From positions 1-37,277 of the forward strand of contig CALUMX010000030.1 in assembly GCA_944321875.1 (NCBI GenBank): a stretch of 37,277 nt of DNA, given 5' to 3'. Source of the stretch: an uncultured Muribaculaceae bacterium. GTDB taxonomy: Bacteria > Bacteroidota > Bacteroidia > Bacteroidales > Muribaculaceae. The notes under the pieces are model-generated. The model was not told the DNA's origin and ran no database searches. It saw nothing but the letters and a program-made list of their open reading frames with translations. Made by a program: the position numbers and the translations under genes. Numbering within the stretch: position 1 is the stretch's first letter; each line of letters opens with the position of its first letter. Below, one piece after another: positions 33,992 to 37,277 of this stretch.

Positions 33992-35023
33992 ATGAACAGG
34001 TTTACGGTCGTTTTGGTCTCAGTGCTGGTTGTGCTTGCCGCTTTGGCGGTAGGCTTGCTTTTTGTCGGTACGGTCCGCATTCCGGCAACTGAGGTGATGA
34101 ACATCCTGACGGGTGGCGTTTCGGAGCATCAGCCTTGGAATTTTATTGTGATAGAGAGCCGTCTGCCGCTGATTATCACATCGGCTTTGGCCGGTGCGGC
34201 ACTGGCTATTTGCGGTCTGCTTTTGCAGACGCTGTTTGGTAACGCTCTTGCCGACCCTTCCATTCTGGGCATTTCTACGGGTTCCAGTCTTGGTGCCGGT
34301 TGCGTGATGCTTGCGTTCGGCAGTCCGTTGGGCGCATGGCTCGGAGCTGCGGCCGGGGGATATGTGGCAACGTTGCTCGGAGCTTTTATCGGGGCGATGG
34401 TGGTCATGCTCGTGCTGCTGGGTTTCTCGGTCGTTGTGAAGAGCTCGACGATGTTGCTCATTGTAGGCGTACTGGTCAGCTATCTGGCATCTTCTGCTAT
34501 CTCTCTCCTGAACTTTTTCTCGACGAAGGAAGGCGTGCATTCTTTCGTTATCTGGGGTCTGGGCAATTTCTCCGGCGTGACGTTACGGCAGTTGCCTCTG
34601 TTTGCCTCGGTCATTTTGCTGGGGCTACTCGCATCGTTCATGATGATTAAGCCGCTGAATGCCCTGTTGCTGGGCCGTCGCTATGCGGAGAACCTTGGCG
34701 TCAACCTTCAGTCAACGCGTAACCGTCTGTTGCTGATTACGGGTGTACTTACGGCTGTCGTTACGGCCTTTTGCGGGCCGATTGGCTTCATTGGATTGGT
34801 TGTTCCCCACATATCCCGTCTGTTGCTGCGAACTTCAGACCACATGCGTCTTATTCCCATAACGGTGCTCCTTGGAGCGGCCATCGGCATGTTCTGCTCG
34901 TTTGTCAGCGTACTTCCGATGTCGAACGGAATAATTCCCATCAATGCCATTACGCCGTTTATCGGAGTCCCTGTGATTATCTACATTATTCTCAACCGCC
35001 GGAAGATATTCTATTTTAACTAA
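33992..35023 (+). CDS. FecCD/BtuC-family ABC permease
   Basis: The 343-residue product has about ten hydrophobic segments and the FecCD hallmarks: RLPLIITSALAGAALAICGLLLQTLFGNALADPSILGISTGSSLGA, the AVTAFCGPIGFIGLVVPHISRLL loop that contacts the ATPase, and a C-terminal IIYIIL helix. It forms the membrane channel of the importer, presumably as a homodimer. The stop is one base before the ATPase start. Confidence 0.96.
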   Translation: MNRFTVVLVSVLVVLAALAVGLLFVGTVRIPATEVMNILTGGVSEHQPWNFIVIESRLPLIITSALAGAALAICGLLLQTLFGNALADPSILGISTGSSLGAGCVMLAFGSPLGAWLGAAAGGYVATLLGAFIGAMVVMLVLLGFSVVVKSSTMLLIVGVLVSYLASSAISLLNFFSTKEGVHSFVIWGLGNFSGVTLRQLPLFASVILLGLLASFMMIKPLNALLLGRRYAENLGVNLQSTRNRLLLITGVLTAVVTAFCGPIGFIGLVVPHISRLLLRTSDHMRLIPITVLLGAAIGMFCSFVSVLPMSNGIIPINAITPFIGVPVIIYIILNRRKIFYFN

Positions 35024-35024
35024 G

Positions 35025-36017
35025 ATGGAAAAGGTGCTTGAAACAGTCAATCTGTCGGCCGGCTATGTGTCGGGCAAGAAAACAGACGTCATATTGCGTG
35101 ATGTCACGCTGATGCTTCATGAAGGAATGCTGGTCAGTATTCTCGGTGCGAACGGCATCGGAAAATCAACGCTTTTGCGCACTATCTCCGGTGTGCAGCG
35201 ACCGGTTGCCGGTGAGGTCTTGCTGTGCGGGAAACCCATTGGAGCCTATAACCGGCGTCGTTTGTCGCAGTTGGTCAGCATTGTCTCGACTGACCGCACT
35301 TATGCCGGAGGATTTACGGTGGAGGAGCTTGTGGGGCTTGGCCGTCAGCCGCATACAGGCTTTTTCGGTCGTTTAGACGACCTTGACCGTCAGATTGTCG
35401 CACAGGCCATGGAATCGGTGGGTATTGCTCATAAGGCGAAAGCGTTTGTTGCAGAACTTTCCGACGGAGAGCGTCAGAAGACGATGATTGCCAAAGCTTT
35501 GGCGCAGGAAGCCCGTATCATTATCCTTGATGAGCCGACGTCGTTTCTTGATGTGGCGAGCCGTATTGAGATTCTGCGATTGCTTCATCGCCTGGCTCAC
35601 GAGGAGGGTAAATCCATTCTGCTGTCATCGCATGATATTGCCCAGTCGCTTGCCTTTTCCGACCGCCTGTGGCTGTTGGCTTCCGACCGGACGCTGACGG
35701 ACGGCGTGACGGAGGACCTTGTGCTGGACGGAAGGATGAACGACCTGTTTGTATCCGATTCCGTCGTTTTCGATTCTGTAGCTGGAGAATATCTGTTGGT
35801 GGGTAATGAAACAAAAAAGGTGGCGGTGGAAGCCGCCAACCTTGAATTGACGCGCTGGACAGCTAATGCCCTGCGCCGTAATGGTTATGCCGTTGTTGAT
35901 GCTGCGCCGTTGAGGGTAGTGGCCCGTGGGGCGCACGATTTCCTACTGCCTGAAACCGGGGAAACGGCATCCAGCATAGCCGGACTGCTTACTCTTCTGC
36001 AGTCGGAACGGCTGTAA
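35025..36017 (+). CDS. ABC importer ATPase with C-terminal extension
   Basis: The 330-residue product has Walker A GANGIGKST (41-49), an LSDGERQK signature (LSGGQ variant with Asp for the first Gly), Walker B IIILDEPTS with the Glu, and the switch His in LLSSHDIAQS. The core ends near residue 250; about 75 further residues (from NETKKVAVEAANLE) have no motif I recognise and could regulate the ATPase. Family ATPases of this type are usually about 255-260 residues. The stop overlaps the convergent carbonic anhydrase gene by 29 bases. Confidence 0.94.
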   Translation: MEKVLETVNLSAGYVSGKKTDVILRDVTLMLHEGMLVSILGANGIGKSTLLRTISGVQRPVAGEVLLCGKPIGAYNRRRLSQLVSIVSTDRTYAGGFTVEELVGLGRQPHTGFFGRLDDLDRQIVAQAMESVGIAHKAKAFVAELSDGERQKTMIAKALAQEARIIILDEPTSFLDVASRIEILRLLHRLAHEEGKSILLSSHDIAQSLAFSDRLWLLASDRTLTDGVTEDLVLDGRMNDLFVSDSVVFDSVAGEYLLVGNETKKVAVEAANLELTRWTANALRRNGYAVVDAAPLRVVARGAHDFLLPETGETASSIAGLLTLLQSERL

Positions 36018-36543
36018 GTTTTCCTGTCGTAGAGTCGATGACGAAACCGCGTACGGTGATGTCGTGGGGCAGAAGCGGATGAGTCTGTATCTGGTGGACC
36101 GTTTCACGGACGGAGCCTTCGGTCGACTCAAATCCGTTGAGCCAAGATTCAAAATCAATACCGCAATACTTCATCATGTCGATATGGTCTTTGGGGATGC
36201 CGCGGCGCAGCATTGCCTCAATCATTTGCGTGCTGTCCATGTGTTTGGCTCCGCAATCCGTATGACCGATGACCATCACCTCGGTAACTCCCAACTCATA
36301 GATGGCTACCAGAAGGCTGCGCACCACACTTCCGAAGGGGTGTGAGATAATGGCTCCCGCGTTCTTGATGATTTTAACGTCGCCATTCTTTATGCCCAAA
36401 GCTGCGGGAAGCAGTTCTGTGAGGCGGGTGTCCATACAGGACAGGATGGCAATTTTCTTGTCGGGATATTTGTTCGTGATGAAGCGTTCATACTTTTTTT
36501 CTTCTACAAACTGTTGGTTGTAGCGTAGCATTTCCTCAATCAT
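35989..36543 (-). CDS. Beta-class carbonic anhydrase
   Basis: Interconverts CO2 and bicarbonate. The ATG at 36543 (MIEEMLRYNQ) gives 184 residues, usual for small beta-class enzymes. Zinc ligands are Cys36 (ILSCMDTR, with Asp38 and Arg40 as the catalytic dyad) and His94/Cys97 (VIGHTDCGAK). A TTG start 23 codons upstream would add an unlikely extension. The 3' end overlaps the ABC ATPase gene on the opposite strand by 29 bases, so there is no room for a terminator. Confidence 0.95.
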   Translation of the reverse strand: MIEEMLRYNQQFVEEKKYERFITNKYPDKKIAILSCMDTRLTELLPAALGIKNGDVKIIKNAGAIISHPFGSVVRSLLVAIYELGVTEVMVIGHTDCGAKHMDSTQMIEAMLRRGIPKDHIDMMKYCGIDFESWLNGFESTEGSVRETVHQIQTHPLLPHDITVRGFVIDSTTGKLTAVPTAEE

Positions 36544-36570
36544 AGCTGTATCTTGTTTGGATATTTTGCG

Positions 36571-36578
36571 CAAAAATA
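36571..36578 (-). promoter_or_regulatory. Carbonic anhydrase promoter -7 box
   Basis: On the minus strand TATTTTTG matches TAnnTTTG, 27 bases before the ATG at 36543. No clear -33 TTTG is seen. Confidence 0.5.
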
Positions 36579-36615
36579 ATAGATGTTTTTCGCTTGTCAC
36601 GGTTTTCAGCAATAG

Positions 36616-36660
36616 AAAAAGCCGTTGCTGTCAGGAAAACTTGACGGCAACGGCCTTTTT
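36616..36660. terminator. Bidirectional terminator between carbonic anhydrase and right-edge gene
   Basis: GCCGTTGC-T-GTCA (36621-36633) pairs with TGAC-G-GCAACGGC (36642-36654), with one mismatch. T-runs follow on both strands. It would end minus-strand transcripts arriving from the right-edge gene before they reach the carbonic anhydrase. Confidence 0.85.
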
Positions 36661-36691
36661 CATACGATGTTGTTTTAGTCTAAATAGTGAT

Positions 36692-36731
36692 AAGAAGCCG
36701 ATCTCAAAGCCCCTTTTTGAGTCGGCTTCTT
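36692..36731. terminator. Second hairpin in the same gap
   Basis: AAGAAGCCGA (36692-36701) pairs perfectly with TCGGCTTCTT (36722-36731); CTCAAA pairs with TTTGAG inside. It has no strong T-run after it on either strand, so I rate it lower as a terminator. Confidence 0.5.
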
Positions 36732-36822
36732 CACGTTACATCTCAACCTTGCTAAATATCCCTAAAGTATTGTAGTGTGTCCGATAACAGTAACGAGTGT
36801 TTAATGTCATTCTCTTTTGTTT

Positions 36823-37277
36823 CTACATAGGGTTTATCCGGACGATTCTGACGGAGTCGTTGTGAACGTTGCCTTTCATCACAACTTCCATGGTGCCCGT
36901 CGATATCTCTCCGTTGGAAAGCCGTCGCTCGTCATTGGCCGCGTAGTTGACCACTTTCGCTCTCACCCGCAGTAGCGGGTTCTTGTAGATATATTGGCCC
37001 GGTTGCAGGTCGCCGTATTCCTGGTATCTGGATGTCTTGGTAGTGTGCCACCATGGATCTTGTACCTTGCTCGGGCTACGGCCGTTTACGGACTTGAAGA
37101 TGACCGGCTTTCCGTTCACCACGTGGAAGCACTGCACGTCAAGCTGTAATTTGACCAAGCCGCTCAATATGACCACATCGGAAACGTTGAATCTTATCGT
37201 CAGTCTTCTCGGACAGCGCGTGTAGCCAATCTGGTATTGCGTACCCGAGTACAGCGGCTTAACCACCTTGCCGGGGT
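36823..37277 (-). CDS. Unrecognised protein, C-terminal part (cut by right window edge)
   Basis: The frame is open to the window edge, so the GTG near 37266 is not a real start. The last 150 residues are seen: beta-rich, with short basic turns, YTRCPRRLTIRFNVSDVVILSG, DPWWHTTKTSRYQEYGDLQPGQYIYKNP and a C-terminal HNDSVRIVRINPM. No motif I know. The alternating strand pattern would suit a secreted or envelope beta-sandwich or structural protein, but that is a guess. It is followed by two hairpins before the carbonic anhydrase gene. Confidence 0.65.
   Translation of the reverse strand, partial: PGKVVKPLYSGTQYQIGYTRCPRRLTIRFNVSDVVILSGLVKLQLDVQCFHVVNGKPVIFKSVNGRSPSKVQDPWWHTTKTSRYQEYGDLQPGQYIYKNPLLRVRAKVVNYAANDERRLSNGEISTGTMEVVMKGNVHNDSVRIVRINPM

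Noticed and set aside
802..37277. CRISPR arrays, insertion sequences or prophage genes
   Set aside because: No regularly spaced direct repeats, transposase or integrase motifs, or phage structural genes were seen.

Overview
The window looks like a chromosomal segment of a member of the Bacteroidales (Bacteroidota). Several things point there. The likely promoters carry the Bacteroidota -7 element TAnnTTTG, often with TTTG about 19-20 bases upstream, and Shine-Dalgarno sequences are mostly weak. The gene content is also typical: an outer-membrane beta-barrel protein with a carboxypeptidase-regulatory N-terminus, DUF4924, DUF3332, a long 388-residue PurM, an EF-G2-type FusA2, and many lipoproteins. 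I cannot name genus or species from sequence alone. Most of the window is ordinary core chromosome; I see no prophage, insertion sequence or CRISPR array.

Layout. 1-800: the 3' end of a 5S rRNA gene and its terminator, then two diverged, roughly 200-base tandem units that still align with 5S rRNA, then about 300 bases without a gene. 800-11,416 (minus strand): a closely packed series read right to left: DMT permease, lgt, MscS channel, uvrA, ferredoxin-nitroreductase, lipoprotein, outer-membrane barrel protein, small zinc-ribbon protein. 11,555-13,766 (minus): the pta-ackA acetate operon with its own promoter. 14,021-14,401 (plus): a START-like protein. 14,601-18,013: fusA2 (minus) and hemW (plus), divergently transcribed from a short region with overlapping promoters and a perfect palindrome. 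18,024-20,038 (minus): an alpha/beta hydrolase and a DUF3332 lipoprotein. 20,147-24,099 (minus): zinc-ribbon membrane protein, cdsA, purM and an MltF-like lytic transglycosylase. 24,418-30,944 (plus): thioesterase, dprA, a Crp/Fnr regulator, DUF4924, prfC, an Ntn-type amidohydrolase, DUF486 and a small membrane protein. 31,031: tRNA-Cys. 31,233-32,799: holA (minus) and a stand-alone HsdR-N-type nuclease domain (plus), divergent. 32,903-36,017 (plus): a three-gene siderophore/haem/cobalamin-class ABC importer behind a long AT-rich palindrome. 35,989-36,543 (minus): beta-carbonic anhydrase. The right edge cuts an unrecognised minus-strand gene.

How the parts may work together. The most biologically suggestive pair is FusA2 and the Crp/Fnr regulator. 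FusA2 is an EF-G paralogue whose switch and catalytic positions are changed, as in the EF-G2 of Bacteroides that lacks GTPase activity. The Crp/Fnr protein resembles the class that includes Cur/BT4338, the carbon-starvation regulator that controls fusA2 in B. thetaiotaomicron. If the assignment holds, regulator and target lie about 10 kb apart here, and the palindrome between fusA2 and hemW is a candidate operator. The other candidate novelties are the 5S-derived tandem units with their own conserved inverted repeat, and the palindrome over the ABC importer promoter.
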